Source: Bacteroidales bacterium
Lineage (GTDB): Bacteria > Bacteroidota > Bacteroidia > Bacteroidales > Bacteroidaceae
NCBI GenBank assembly: GCA_024690405.1
Contig: JAILCU010000043.1
Span: forward strand, 1-64,000
Direction of reading: 5' to 3'
Length of the DNA: 64,000 bases
The notes under the pieces were generated by a model. That model saw nothing but the letters and a program-made list of their open reading frames with translations, ran no database searches and had not been told where the DNA came from. A program made the position numbers and the translations under genes. This document shows, piece by piece, positions 7,780-18,597 of the stretch. How positions within the stretch are numbered: the first letter of the stretch is position 1; the number at the start of each line of letters is the position of its first letter.

Positions 7780-7787
7780 TAACTTTG
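7780..7787 (+). promoter_or_regulatory. -7 box TAACTTTG for argE
   Basis: TAACTTTG lies 22 bases before ATG 7809. In-frame codons upstream of it (from 7755) cannot be the start if this promoter is used. Confidence 0.7.
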
Positions 7788-7808
7788 TGCCCGATAAATC
7801 AAATAAGC

Positions 7809-8897
7809 ATGGATTTCGAAGCATACACCTCGGAGGCAGTTGCGCTGCTGAAACAACTCATTGCCACGCCCCGGACCAGCCGCAACGAGACGGCTGCAGC
7901 GGATACTTTCGCCCATTCCATCGATAAAATGGGCTTGAAATATCATCGTGAAGCGAATAATATATGGGTAGAGGCAGAAGGTTATGATGCCCTGCGCCCG
8001 ACTTTGCTGCTGAATGCTCATATCGACACGGTCAAGCCCGTGGCAGCCTGGACGCGCGACCCCTTCACGCCAACCGTTGAAGGCGACCGTTTGTATGGTC
8101 TGGGCAGCAACGATGACGGCGCTTCGCTTGTCTCGTTGTTGCAGGCTTTCCGTATCGTCGCTCAGCGAGCGCAGAGCTACAATCTGGTGTTCCTGGCCTC
8201 GGCAGAAGAGGAAGTCAGCGGGCGCGACGGCATCGAACGCGCATTGCCGCTGCTGCCACCTGTCGATCTGGCTCTTGTGGGAGAGCCCACCGGCATGCAG
8301 CCGGCCATCGCTGAGAAGGGACTGATGGTGCTGGATGTTACGGCCAAGGGCCGGTCTGGTCACGCCGCACGCAACGAAGGCATCAATGCGATTTATCGTG
8401 CCCTGCCCGACATCGAATGGTTCCGCACCTTCCGTTTCCCAAAGGAATCGGCGCTGCTGGGACCGGTCAAGATGAGTGTCACTGTGATCAATGCGGGCAC
8501 CCAGCACAATGTCATCCCCGACCAATGTCTGTTCACCGTGGACGTGCGCACCAATGAATGCTACACCAACGAGGAGGTATACCGGCACGTGTGCGCCTCG
8601 GTGGATGCCGATGTCGTGGCCCGTTCCTTCCGTTTGGGCTCCTCGCACATCGATCCCAGTCATCCTCTTGTCTGCCGTGCCTTGGCGTTGGGTCCCACCG
8701 TCGATGGACGCGAACGGGCGGTTTTCGGTTCACCCACCCTCTCTGACCAGGCTTTGATGGCATGGCCGTCGATGAAGATGGGGCCCGGCGACAGTGCCCG
8801 CAGCCATACCGCCGACGAGTTCATACGCATACCGGAGATACGTGCTGCCATCGAGGATTATGTGAACCTGCTGGACGGATTACCACTTCAGAAGTGA
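7809..8897 (+). CDS. argE: M20-family acetyl/succinyl-ornithine deacetylase
   Basis: A 362-residue zinc hydrolase of the ArgE/DapE (M20) family. Visible metal and catalytic segments are NAHIDTVKP (first His/Asp), GSNDDGASL, the ASAEEEVSG general-base segment and VGEPTGMQPA. The terminal SRSHTADEF-like segment (ARSHTADEF) supplies the last metal His. The sequence pattern matches the Bacteroidales ArgE enzymes, which act in an arginine pathway running through N-succinyl rather than N-acetyl ornithine; substrate choice is inferred from the family. No other arg gene is in the window. ATG 7809 follows the -7 box by 22 bases. Confidence 0.85.
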   Translation: MDFEAYTSEAVALLKQLIATPRTSRNETAAADTFAHSIDKMGLKYHREANNIWVEAEGYDALRPTLLLNAHIDTVKPVAAWTRDPFTPTVEGDRLYGLGSNDDGASLVSLLQAFRIVAQRAQSYNLVFLASAEEEVSGRDGIERALPLLPPVDLALVGEPTGMQPAIAEKGLMVLDVTAKGRSGHAARNEGINAIYRALPDIEWFRTFRFPKESALLGPVKMSVTVINAGTQHNVIPDQCLFTVDVRTNECYTNEEVYRHVCASVDADVVARSFRLGSSHIDPSHPLVCRALALGPTVDGRERAVFGSPTLSDQALMAWPSMKMGPGDSARSHTADEFIRIPEIRAAIEDYVNLLDGLPLQK

Positions 8898-9045
8898 CGG
8901 ATTCAGTTTCTGGTGAAGGGATGGCGTTGTGCCGCGCATGCACCGAAGAAGATCTGAGCCACAGACATAACAGCAGGTGGTAAGTTCTTCGGGGTGGAAA
9001 CGCTATTTTATACGCTTGAAAGCAGACGGTATCATAAATTATGCT

Positions 9046-9053
9046 TACCTTTG
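9046..9053 (+). promoter_or_regulatory. -7 box TACCTTTG for ispG
   Basis: TACCTTTG ends 60 bases before the TTG start of ispG. No clear -33 TTTG is seen at the optimal spacing; a TTGA lies slightly further away. Confidence 0.55.
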
Positions 9054-9113
9054 CAGTCGAAAACGATCTATTAATCAAGGTATATCAATTCCTCATAGAA
9101 AATACGCAGCAAT

Positions 9114-10349
9114 TTGGAAACTCAAAGATTGACAAGCGAGACATCAACACGCAGGCGCCACACCCATGAAGTGCGTGTGGGCAATATCGGCATCGGAGGA
9201 AACAACCCGGTGCGTGTGCAGTCGATGTGCACCACCAGTACGATGGACACCGACGGTTGTGTGCGTCAGATACTGGCTATCGCTGAAGCAGGCGGTGAGT
9301 TGGTGCGACTGACGACCCAAGGCGTACGCGAAGCCGAGAATATGAAAGTCATCCGCGAACGCGTGAGATCTGCCGGATGCGACGTGCCGCTCGTGGCCGA
9401 CGTACATTTCAACCCGGCTGTGGCCGACGTGGCCGCACGCTACTGCGAGAAGGTGCGCATCAATCCCGGCAACTATGTTGACGCAGCGCGCCAGTTCAAA
9501 CAGCTGGAGTACACCGACGAAGAATATGCGGCCGAACTGCAGAAAATAGAGAACCGCCTGGTTCCTTTCCTCAACATTTGCCGTGAGCACGGTACTGCGG
9601 TGCGCATCGGCGTGAACCACGGAAGCCTCAGCGACCGCATCATGTCGCGCTACGGCGACACACCCGCCGGCATCGTGGAATCCTGCATGGAGTTTCTTCG
9701 CGTATGCGTGCGTGAGAATTTCAAGGATGTGGTGGTGAGCATCAAAGCCTCGAACACGGTCGTGATGGTCGATTCCGTGCGGCTGCTTTGTCAGGCGATG
9801 GACGCCGAAGGCATGACCTTCCCCCAGCATCTGGGCGTGACAGAGGCCGGCGAGGGCGAAGACGGACGCCTAAAGAGCGCCGTCGGCATCGGAGCACTGC
9901 TCATCGACGGCATCGGCGACACTATTCGTGTATCGCTCTCTGAGCCGCCAGAGAACGAAATCCCTGTGGCCTATTCGTTGCTCCAGGCAGCACGTTTGCG
10001 CATGACCAAGACCGAATACATCTCCTGTCCCGGATGCGGTCGCACGCTTTACGACCTGCCACAAACCATTCAACGCATCAAGGCTGCTACGAGTCATCTT
10101 ACAGGACTCAAGATCGGCATTATGGGATGCATCGTCAATGGTCCGGGTGAGATGGCCGACGCCGACTACGGCTACGTAGGTGCGGCACGCGGCAAAGTGA
10201 GTCTCTACCGCGGCAAGGAATGCGTAGAAAAGAACATCCCCGAGGCAGATGCCGTAGAACGGTTGCTGCAGCTGATAGCCGAGGATAGGAACCTCGCTCC
10301 CGGATCCACCCGTGAAGGGGAGAGCCCACGAGGTGATGGCCGATATTGA
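9114..10349 (+). CDS. ispG: 4-hydroxy-3-methylbut-2-enyl diphosphate synthase (IspG), short form
   Basis: IspG is the Fe-S enzyme converting MEcPP to HMBPP in the MEP isoprenoid pathway. Its 4Fe-4S ligands are visible: C305 and C308 (CPGCGRTLYDL), C339 (GIMGCIVNGPGE) and E346. The TIM-barrel half resembles the plant/Chlamydia/Bacteroidota long type (ENRLVPFLNICREHGTA, GVNHGSLSDRIMSRYGD). The roughly 200-residue domain normally inserted before the Fe-S half is absent: 'NEIPVA' (ending 286) runs straight into 'YSLLQAARLR'. Length is 411 residues. There is no in-frame ATG; TTG 9114 or TTG 9129 must serve. It is followed 62 bases later by cysS. Confidence 0.9.
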   Translation: METQRLTSETSTRRRHTHEVRVGNIGIGGNNPVRVQSMCTTSTMDTDGCVRQILAIAEAGGELVRLTTQGVREAENMKVIRERVRSAGCDVPLVADVHFNPAVADVAARYCEKVRINPGNYVDAARQFKQLEYTDEEYAAELQKIENRLVPFLNICREHGTAVRIGVNHGSLSDRIMSRYGDTPAGIVESCMEFLRVCVRENFKDVVVSIKASNTVVMVDSVRLLCQAMDAEGMTFPQHLGVTEAGEGEDGRLKSAVGIGALLIDGIGDTIRVSLSEPPENEIPVAYSLLQAARLRMTKTEYISCPGCGRTLYDLPQTIQRIKAATSHLTGLKIGIMGCIVNGPGEMADADYGYVGAARGKVSLYRGKECVEKNIPEADAVERLLQLIAEDRNLAPGSTREGESPRGDGRY

Positions 10350-10411
10350 AACTGATGTCGCCAGAATAAAAGAGGAAATCAATAAAAAAGTAATCATAAA
10401 ATCACTATTAT

Positions 10412-11953
10412 ATGTCAGCAAGAGAAAATGAAGTTCTTTCACCCGAAGGGGGTATCAAAGAGGGGCTTCTGATATACAACACACTTCACCGACAGAAAGA
10501 ACTGTTTAAGCCTGTCGTTCCCGGCCGCGTAGGGATGTACGTCTGCGGTCCCACCGTTTATGGCGATGCGCATCTCGGTCATGCACGCCCCGCCATCACC
10601 TTCGACCTTCTGTTCCGCTACCTGCAGCACATCGGTTATAAAGTGCGCTATGTGCGGAACATCACGGATGTAGGCCATTTGGAACATGATGCCGACGAAG
10701 GCGAAGACAAGATTGCCAAGAAGGCCCGACTGGAACAGTTGGAACCCATGGAAGTAGCGCAGTACTACACCAACCGCTTCCACGACGCCATGCGGGCACT
10801 CAACTGCCTTCCGCCCAGCATCGAGCCCCACGCCACAGGTCATATCATCGAACAGATTGAGTTGGTGAAGGAGATCTTGGCTAACGGCTATGCCTACGAG
10901 AGTCAAGGGTCGGTCTATTTCGATGTGGAGAAATACAACGAGAAATACCGCTACGGCAAACTGTCGGGACGCAACCTGACGGATGTCATCAACAACAGCC
11001 GCGAGCTCGACGGACAAAGCGAAAAGCACAATCAGGTGGACTTCGCACTCTGGAAAGCAGCCCAACCCGAACACATCATGCGCTGGCCCTCGCCGTGGAG
11101 CAAAGGTTTCCCCGGATGGCACTGCGAGTGCACAGCCATGGGACGCAAGTATTTGGGCGCCCATTTCGACATCCACGGAGGAGGCATGGACCTCGTGTTC
11201 CCGCACCACGAGTGCGAAATCGCACAAGCCGTGGCCTCGCAGGGCTCAGACATCGTCAACTATTGGATGCACTGTAATATGGTGACCATCGGCGGCCAGA
11301 AGATGGGTAAGTCATTAGGCAACTTCATCACACTGAACGAATTCTTCACCGGTTCCCACGAGAAGTTGTCGCAGGCCTATTCACCCATGACTATCCGCTT
11401 CTTTATCCTGCAAGCCCACTACCGCTCCACCGTGGACTTCTCCAACGAAGCCCTGCAGGCTGCCGAGAAGGGCCTGCAGCGACTGATGACGGCCATCTCC
11501 GACCTTAAGCGCATCAGTCCGTCAGCCGAGAGCGATGCCGACACGCACCGCGTCGTCAGCGAATTGCGTCAGAAATGCTACGATGCCCTCAACGATGACT
11601 TGGCATCGCCCCTTGTCATCAGCCATCTCTTTGACGCCAGTACCACTATTAATAAGGTATTGGACCACAAAGCCACCATCAGCGCTTCCGACCTTGAAGA
11701 ACTCAGCGCTACCATGCATCTCTTCGCCGAGGAGATCTTAGGTCTGCTGCCTCCAACGGCATCAGCAGGCGGCACATCGGCCGCTCGCGAAGAGGCTTTC
11801 GGACATGTCGTAGATATGCTGCTCGAACAGCGGGCCATTGCCAAGGCCAATAAAGACTGGGCCACCAGTGATAAGATTCGCGATACGTTGGCTGCATTGG
11901 GGTTTGAAGTCAAGGACACCAAGGACGGAGCCACCTGGACACTGAATAAGTAA
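10412..11953 (+). CDS. cysS: Cysteine--tRNA ligase
   Basis: A class I synthetase of 513 residues that charges tRNA-Cys. The HIGH-type signature appears as [15 protein letters not shown] near residue 45, which also includes the first zinc Cys. The further zinc ligands are in [10 protein letters not shown] (near 236) and FPHHECE (near 263). The KMSKS loop appears as KMGKSLGN near 298. It starts at ATG 10412 in an A-rich context and is probably co-transcribed with ispG. It is convergent with gyrB, with two hairpins between them. Confidence 0.97.
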   Translation: MSARENEVLSPEGGIKEGLLIYNTLHRQKELFKPVVPGRVGMYVCGPTVYGDAHLGHARPAITFDLLFRYLQHIGYKVRYVRNITDVGHLEHDADEGEDKIAKKARLEQLEPMEVAQYYTNRFHDAMRALNCLPPSIEPHATGHIIEQIELVKEILANGYAYESQGSVYFDVEKYNEKYRYGKLSGRNLTDVINNSRELDGQSEKHNQVDFALWKAAQPEHIMRWPSPWSKGFPGWHCECTAMGRKYLGAHFDIHGGGMDLVFPHHECEIAQAVASQGSDIVNYWMHCNMVTIGGQKMGKSLGNFITLNEFFTGSHEKLSQAYSPMTIRFFILQAHYRSTVDFSNEALQAAEKGLQRLMTAISDLKRISPSAESDADTHRVVSELRQKCYDALNDDLASPLVISHLFDASTTINKVLDHKATISASDLEELSATMHLFAEEILGLLPPTASAGGTSAAREEAFGHVVDMLLEQRAIAKANKDWATSDKIRDTLAALGFEVKDTKDGATWTLNK

Positions 11954-11984
11954 GCTCTTGTAAGAACATCGGGAGGCTTTATAG

Positions 11985-12022
11985 GAATGACCGCAGTGCA
12001 ATTAGCGCGCTGCGGTCATTTC
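11985..12022 (+). terminator. Hairpin after cysS
   Basis: AATGACCGCAG (11986-11996) pairs perfectly with CTGCGGTCATT (12010-12020), with a 13-nt loop. Only a weak T tract follows. It is probably a transcription-end or mRNA-stabilising hairpin for cysS. Confidence 0.55.
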
Positions 12023-12145
12023 GTCTGGTCATATCCTCCTGTCCCAACCCTCTCATCCGTATGGCGGGATACCCGCTTTTCAGATTCCCAAGGTTTTTTA
12101 AAACAGTTCTATACGTTACGATCACATTTTCGGCCCGTAATTATG

Positions 12146-12184
12146 CAACAAGGAGCACATGAGATGGTCATGTGCTCCTTGTTG
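12146..12184. terminator. Bidirectional terminator between cysS and gyrB
   Basis: CAACAAGGAGCACATGA (12146-12162) and its exact reverse complement (12168-12184) form a perfect 17-bp stem with a 5-nt loop. It sits between the convergent cysS and gyrB genes, 13 bases from the gyrB stop codon. Confidence 0.85.
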
Positions 12185-12197
12185 TGGGGTGCGTATC

Positions 12198-14258
<2,061 letters not shown>

Positions 14259-14365
14259 TCACGCGCGCGCGTGCGAGGGGAATGGCGAATCGGTGCGGGG
14301 AAAGGTGAGCAGGGCTCGATTCGCTGTGCATGCTGCCCTTTTCCATAGTACGGCAGCGTATTGGG

Positions 14366-14407
14366 CATAAAAAAAAGAACAGTGAACCTCCCGGTCCGCT
14401 GTTCTTT
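14366..14407 (-). terminator. Rho-independent terminator of rpsT
   Basis: Read on the reverse strand, a 12-bp stem with a GGGA loop and one mismatch (core GAACAG.../...CTGTTC; arms 14378-14389 and 14394-14405) is followed by a run of T residues (plus-strand A run near 14369-14376). It lies about 90 bases past the rpsT stop codon. Confidence 0.8.
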
Positions 14408-14492
14408 CAATCTAACAAAGATTATATTCTATGTGATGCTATGGACTTCTTTTAAGCCTATGTGCCAGAGGCACCAGGCAAAGTAGACACGC

Positions 14493-14747
14493 TTACGCGA
14501 GCTTCTGGATGTGGCGTGCGAGCTTAGACTTCAAGTTAGAAGCCTTGTTCTTGTGGATGATGTTGGTCTTAGCAAGCTTATCGAGCATTTTCTGAACGAT
14601 AGGATACTGCTTTTCAGCATCAGCCTTATCTGTTGTTGCACGCAGTTGACGGACAGCAGCACGCATAGCTTTAGCATAATAACGGTTATGCAGACGGCGT
14701 TTCTGCTCCTGACGGATTCTCTTCAAAGATGACTTATGGTTTGCCAT
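14493..14747 (-). CDS. rpsT: 30S ribosomal protein S20
   Basis: An 84-residue basic primary rRNA-binding protein of the small subunit. It begins [18 protein letters not shown], the S20 hallmark, and is predicted to be entirely helical; the length is normal. The ATG lies 35 bases downstream of tRNA-Glu on the same strand. The only nearby promoter box is upstream of that tRNA, so the two are likely co-transcribed. Confidence 0.97.
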   Translation of the reverse strand: MANHKSSLKRIRQEQKRRLHNRYYAKAMRAAVRQLRATTDKADAEKQYPIVQKMLDKLAKTNIIHKNKASNLKSKLARHIQKLA

Positions 14748-14781
14748 TTCAAATACTAACGATAATTTTGTTTAACTTTTG

Positions 14782-14853
14782 TAGTCCATAGCAGAGTCGA
14801 ACTGCTCTTTAGAGAATGAAAATCTCTCGTCCTAACCGATAGACGAATGGACC
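14782..14853 (-). tRNA. tRNA-Glu (anticodon TTC)
   Basis: The reverse strand folds as acceptor GGTCCAT/ATGGACT, D arm GTC-TATCGGTTAG-GAC, anticodon arm AGAGA-TTTTCAT-TCTCT with TTC, T arm AGCAG-TTCGACT-CTGCT, discriminator A. CCA is not encoded. It sits directly upstream of rpsT. Confidence 0.95.
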
Positions 14854-14895
14854 CCTTTTCGCTCAATCAGCCCGTTAATGGGCGATTTGCGGGTG

Positions 14896-14903
14896 CAAAG
14901 GTA
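14896..14903 (-). promoter_or_regulatory. -7 box TACCTTTG for tRNA-Glu / rpsT
   Basis: The reverse strand reads TACCTTTG, 43 bases before the 5' end of tRNA-Glu. No other box lies between the tRNA and rpsT. Confidence 0.7.
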
Positions 14904-15015
14904 CGACAAAAAGCAATACGCACCAAACTTTTCATAGAAAAATATCCTTTTTACTGTTATTTTTTATGTTTTTGCAACCATATCTCCTCGTTTTTTGCTA
15001 TTTTTGCTGCCTGAA

Positions 15016-15753
15016 ATGTCGGAAAGAATCTGCTCCACTCATGGCTTGGTTCTCCGTGCTGTACGCTATGGTGAGCACCAAGTGATCGTTGATGTGTTCA
15101 CCGAGTTTGCGGGCACGGTGTCGTTCATTGTACGCCAATCTCTTTCAGGGCGTAAGGGAGCGCGTGCCAGCGTGTGGCAGCCTCTGACGTTGGTGGAGGT
15201 GGTGTGGGAGCCGCGAGTGCGGTCTTCGTTGCAGCATCCGCGTGAGCTGACGTTGTGGCATGCTTGGCATTCTCTGCATTTTACGCCTTATAAGACGGCC
15301 ATGAGCCTGTTCCTCGGTGAGTTCTTGAGTTATGCACTGCGTGAGGAGCAGACGAACGAACCATTATTTGAATATATGGTTCATGCGCTGTCGTGGTTTG
15401 ATGAGAGTTCAGCGCATTATTCCAACTTTCATGTGGTGTTTCTTCTGCATCTGACGCGTTTCTTAGGTTTCCTGCCTAATGTAGAGGATTGGGAGGAAGG
15501 ATGCTATTTCGACCTCGAGGCGGCAACCTTTACGCGCGCGTGCCCGTCGCATGTACATTATCTTAATCCCGAGGAAGCCTCTTTGGTGCCTAAGTTTTTG
15601 AGAATGAATTATCGGTCGATGCAGGCAGTGGGACTGAACGGAGCCATGCGTAGGAGGGCGCTTGAGATTGTCATGGACTTCTACCGCTTGCACATTCCCG
15701 GATTCCCGGAGCTGAAGAGCCTGGAGATCTTGGGGGAGGTTGTCAAAGGGTGA
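15016..15753 (+). CDS. recO: DNA repair protein RecO
   Basis: RecO loads RecA in the RecFOR gap-repair pathway and anneals SSB-coated strands. The 245-residue product has the N-terminal OB-fold (RICSTHGLVLRAVRYGEH, then GTVSFIVRQSL) and the helical C-terminal half typical of RecO; a zinc finger is not obvious, as is usual in Bacteroidota. ATG 15016 is chosen over an in-frame TTG at 14995. A TATTTTTG box at 14999-15006 would give a near-leaderless transcript. The stop codon lies 4 bases from that of the convergent GNAT gene. Confidence 0.88.
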   Translation: MSERICSTHGLVLRAVRYGEHQVIVDVFTEFAGTVSFIVRQSLSGRKGARASVWQPLTLVEVVWEPRVRSSLQHPRELTLWHAWHSLHFTPYKTAMSLFLGEFLSYALREEQTNEPLFEYMVHALSWFDESSAHYSNFHVVFLLHLTRFLGFLPNVEDWEEGCYFDLEAATFTRACPSHVHYLNPEEASLVPKFLRMNYRSMQAVGLNGAMRRRALEIVMDFYRLHIPGFPELKSLEILGEVVKG

Positions 15754-15757
15754 ATTC

Positions 15758-16240
15758 TTATTCAATGCAGACGGCTTCCGTAGCGTCCGGTCTTGGGCAC
15801 TCCTGTTGCTTCCAAGTCATTTTGATGTGCGGAATACCATCAAGAATAAAGGTAGCAGAAGATTGTTTGAATCCCACCTGCTCATAGAAGCCGCGGGCAT
15901 ACTCCTGTGCCTCAATGTCGATGCACTTAGCGCCGAAACACGATTGGGCAGCCTTTATACCGGCAAGCATGATTTGCTTGCCATAGCCTTTGCCCCGTTC
16001 GGTGGTGATGACACGGCCAATGGAAATCTCTGCCATGTGCGTGGCTGCCGGACAGACACGGCAAAGCGCTACAATCTTGTCGTCCTTTGTCAGCCAGAGG
16101 TGGAGAGACTTCTGGTCGTCGTTATCCAAATCCTGATAGACACAGTTCTGTTCCACAACAAAAACCTCGGCGCGAATGCGCAGGAGCTCATAGAGCTCTG
16201 CTGTCGTCAGTTCGGAGAAAGGCTTAAGCGTCAAATACAC
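15758..16240 (-). CDS. GNAT-family N-acetyltransferase (ElaA-like)
   Basis: A 160-residue acetyltransferase. The acetyl-CoA binding motif A is seen as IGRVITTERGKGYGKQIM near residues 74-91, and an IDIEAQEYARGFYEQVGF segment near 110 matches the C-terminal strands of GNAT enzymes. The N-terminal LLRIRAEVFVVEQNC pattern is the mark of the ElaA subgroup, whose substrate is unknown. The start codon is GTG (16238-16240). It is convergent with recO with almost no gap. No clear promoter box was found upstream. Confidence 0.85.
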   Translation of the reverse strand: MYLTLKPFSELTTAELYELLRIRAEVFVVEQNCVYQDLDNDDQKSLHLWLTKDDKIVALCRVCPAATHMAEISIGRVITTERGKGYGKQIMLAGIKAAQSCFGAKCIDIEAQEYARGFYEQVGFKQSSATFILDGIPHIKMTWKQQECPRPDATEAVCIE

Positions 16241-16397
16241 GACCTTGAAGAGGAAATCAGCACTGCAATCTATGTAGTATGTAGGCTAATTTTGTTAAAA
16301 AATATTTTTTTTGGGGGGTAGTGCCGGTGTACGAACTGCCGGCCACTCAACCCTCGGCCTTATGCAGGATTGTAATTGCGCGATGAAGTGAGGGACA

Positions 16398-18008
16398 CTA
16401 CTCTTCCTTGCGCAGCACTTCGAGCGCTTTCAGCACCACGGGATCTTCGGCATAGATGATCTGAAAATACTCAGACATATCCCAGAGGTCGCGTGCAATG
16501 AGTCCCTTGAGGATAAGACCGACATCGACGCGGGTCTTGGCAAGTTCGACATCGTCCTTGGCACGGATGCTGTCCTTGCGCGCCGCCTCGGCAAACATCT
16601 CGTCGAGCACTTCGGCGGGTACCGTGAATTTGTCGCGGTAATCCTCGAAGGTCTTATACTGCTTGGACAGTTGTTTGCGGTGCTTATCCATAAAGTGGAG
16701 GCTGGCATTGTTGATATAGGAACGCGCGTTGAGTTCGCGGTGCATGCGGGTGTAGCGCGTTGTATCGAGCGGCACGAAAATATCCGGCATAATGCCGCCG
16801 CCACCATACACGACACGTCCTTTCTTCAGTGTGGTGTAGCGCAGTGAATCGGGGAAATGGATGCTGTCCGCATTGGTGAGTTCGCCGCGGTTGTAGCGGT
16901 CGATAACGTCATGGGCATAACTCTTGGCATCGCCTTTCTCATAAGGCTTCTGGATGCAACGTCCCGACGGAGTGTAATAACGTGCGATAGTCAGACGTAT
17001 CATTGAACCATCCTCCAGGTCGATGGGGCGCTGGACAAGCCCCTTGCCAAAAGTGCGCCGGCCTATGATGGTACCGCGGTCGTGGTCCTGAATGGCACCA
17101 GCCAGAATTTCAGAGGCCGAAGCGGAGTATTCGTCGACCAGCACCACGATGCGACCTTCGGTGAAGAGTCCGCCGCCGGTGCTGCGGAACTCACCCATAT
17201 TCATGCCACCGCGGCCACGGGTGTATACAATCATATCGCCGCGCTCGAGAAACTCGCTGGCCAGTTCGGCAGCCGCATTCAGATAGCCACCGCCATTGCC
17301 TTGCAGGTCGATGATGAGATCTTTCATACCTTGCTGCTGCAGTTTCCGGATGGCTTCGGTGACCTCATTGTGGGTGGTTGCAGCGAAGTTGGAAAAGCGT
17401 ACGAGTCCCACGCCCGGGCTAATGATGAACGCTGCGTCGAGCGAGTTGACAGGAATCTTGTCGCGCTTGACCTTAAAGGTAATCACATCATCAATGCCAC
17501 GACGTACGACACCAAGATTTACGGTGGTGCCCTTTGGCCCCCGCAAACGGTTCATAATATTCTGACGACTCATTTTTACGCCAGCGATAGCAGTATCGTT
17601 CACGGTGATGATGCGGTCGCCCGCGAGGATACCAACCTTCTCCGAGGGCCCCTTGGACACTGGTTGAATCACCACCAAAGTGTCCTCCAACATGTTGAAC
17701 TGCACACCAATACCGTCGAAATTACCTTTGAGTGGTTCATTGAGGGCCTTGGTATCCTTCGCATTGGTATAGGCACTATGCGGGTCAAGTTTTGAGAGCA
17801 TGCCCGTGATGGCGTCCTCCACCTGGCGGTCGATGTTAACGGTATCGACGTACATCTGATTAATCATGATGGTCGACTGCAGGAGTTTACGCACCGCCGC
17901 CTCGCGGGGATCAACCTGTTGGGCAAATAGCGCGTTAAAACCCATGACGCTCCCCATCGCAGGGAGGAGAAAGAGCGTAAGCAATAAGATATAGGAGACT
18001 TTTTTCAA
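16398..18008 (-). CDS. S41 family C-terminal processing peptidase with PDZ domain
   Basis: A 536-residue exported serine protease. An N-terminal hydrophobic signal of about 29 residues (VSYILLLTLFLLPAMGSVMG...ALFA) is followed by an N-terminal helical region, a PDZ domain around 90-180 (GIGVQFNMLEDT, GILAGDRIITVND), and the S41 catalytic core. The catalytic Ser lies in YSASASEI and the Lys in RRTFGKGLVQ, the Ser-Lys dyad of tail-specific proteases. It probably trims or degrades periplasmic proteins. The start is TTG 18008. It is the last gene of a reverse-strand run with parE and coaD. A paralogue is at 29.8 kb. Confidence 0.9.
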   Translation of the reverse strand: MKKVSYILLLTLFLLPAMGSVMGFNALFAQQVDPREAAVRKLLQSTIMINQMYVDTVNIDRQVEDAITGMLSKLDPHSAYTNAKDTKALNEPLKGNFDGIGVQFNMLEDTLVVIQPVSKGPSEKVGILAGDRIITVNDTAIAGVKMSRQNIMNRLRGPKGTTVNLGVVRRGIDDVITFKVKRDKIPVNSLDAAFIISPGVGLVRFSNFAATTHNEVTEAIRKLQQQGMKDLIIDLQGNGGGYLNAAAELASEFLERGDMIVYTRGRGGMNMGEFRSTGGGLFTEGRIVVLVDEYSASASEILAGAIQDHDRGTIIGRRTFGKGLVQRPIDLEDGSMIRLTIARYYTPSGRCIQKPYEKGDAKSYAHDVIDRYNRGELTNADSIHFPDSLRYTTLKKGRVVYGGGGIMPDIFVPLDTTRYTRMHRELNARSYINNASLHFMDKHRKQLSKQYKTFEDYRDKFTVPAEVLDEMFAEAARKDSIRAKDDVELAKTRVDVGLILKGLIARDLWDMSEYFQIIYAEDPVVLKALEVLRKEE

Positions 18009-18141
18009 GATGAGATGAGGTTTAAATCTTAATGTTTAATGTAAACACTAAAGAGTAGATTGTAAGTAGATGAATTATCAGTGGAATGTCGTGTACAAGG
18101 TTGGGAGCAATGATCGGAACATTTAGATGAGGAGAACGAGG

Positions 18142-18597
18142 TTACGGAAGATGATAACCTTCGGGCAGGAACGAGGTGACGTCATGACCGAAATGAGCCA
18201 ACTCCCGGACCACGGAACTTGACACAGCGGCCAGACGGGGATCGGCGAAGAGACAGACGGTGTCGATGCCTGTGAGCTGACGGTTGATATCCGCCATCTG
18301 CATCTCATATTCATAATCCTTGATCGTACGCACACCGCGGAGGATCGCCGTGGCACCGATGGAATCGGCAAAAGTTGCGGTCAGACCACGATAAACAGCG
18401 ACCTCTACGCGAGGTTCTAAAGCATACAAATCACGGAGCGACTGCACACGCTGTTCGGCCGTCATCCATCCAGGCTTCTGCTCATTGACGCCCACGGCAA
18501 TAACGACCTTGCCGAAGAGAGACAAGGCGCGATTCACAAGGTCAGCGTGACCAATCGTGAAAGGGTCAAATGAGCCAGGGAAGAGAATGGTGCTCAT
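18142..18597 (-). CDS. coaD: Phosphopantetheine adenylyltransferase
   Basis: Catalyses the penultimate step of coenzyme A synthesis (4'-phosphopantetheine + ATP to dephospho-CoA). The 151-residue protein has the nucleotidyltransferase signature [17 protein letters not shown] at residues 5-21 (TxGH variant TIGH) and a [12 protein letters not shown] segment near 88-99 that binds substrate. The C-terminal ISSTxVR-like motif is seen as [10 protein letters not shown]. The start ATG overlaps the parE stop by 4 bases, so translation is likely coupled. Confidence 0.95.
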   Translation of the reverse strand: MSTILFPGSFDPFTIGHADLVNRALSLFGKVVIAVGVNEQKPGWMTAEQRVQSLRDLYALEPRVEVAVYRGLTATFADSIGATAILRGVRTIKDYEYEMQMADINRQLTGIDTVCLFADPRLAAVSSSVVRELAHFGHDVTSFLPEGYHLP

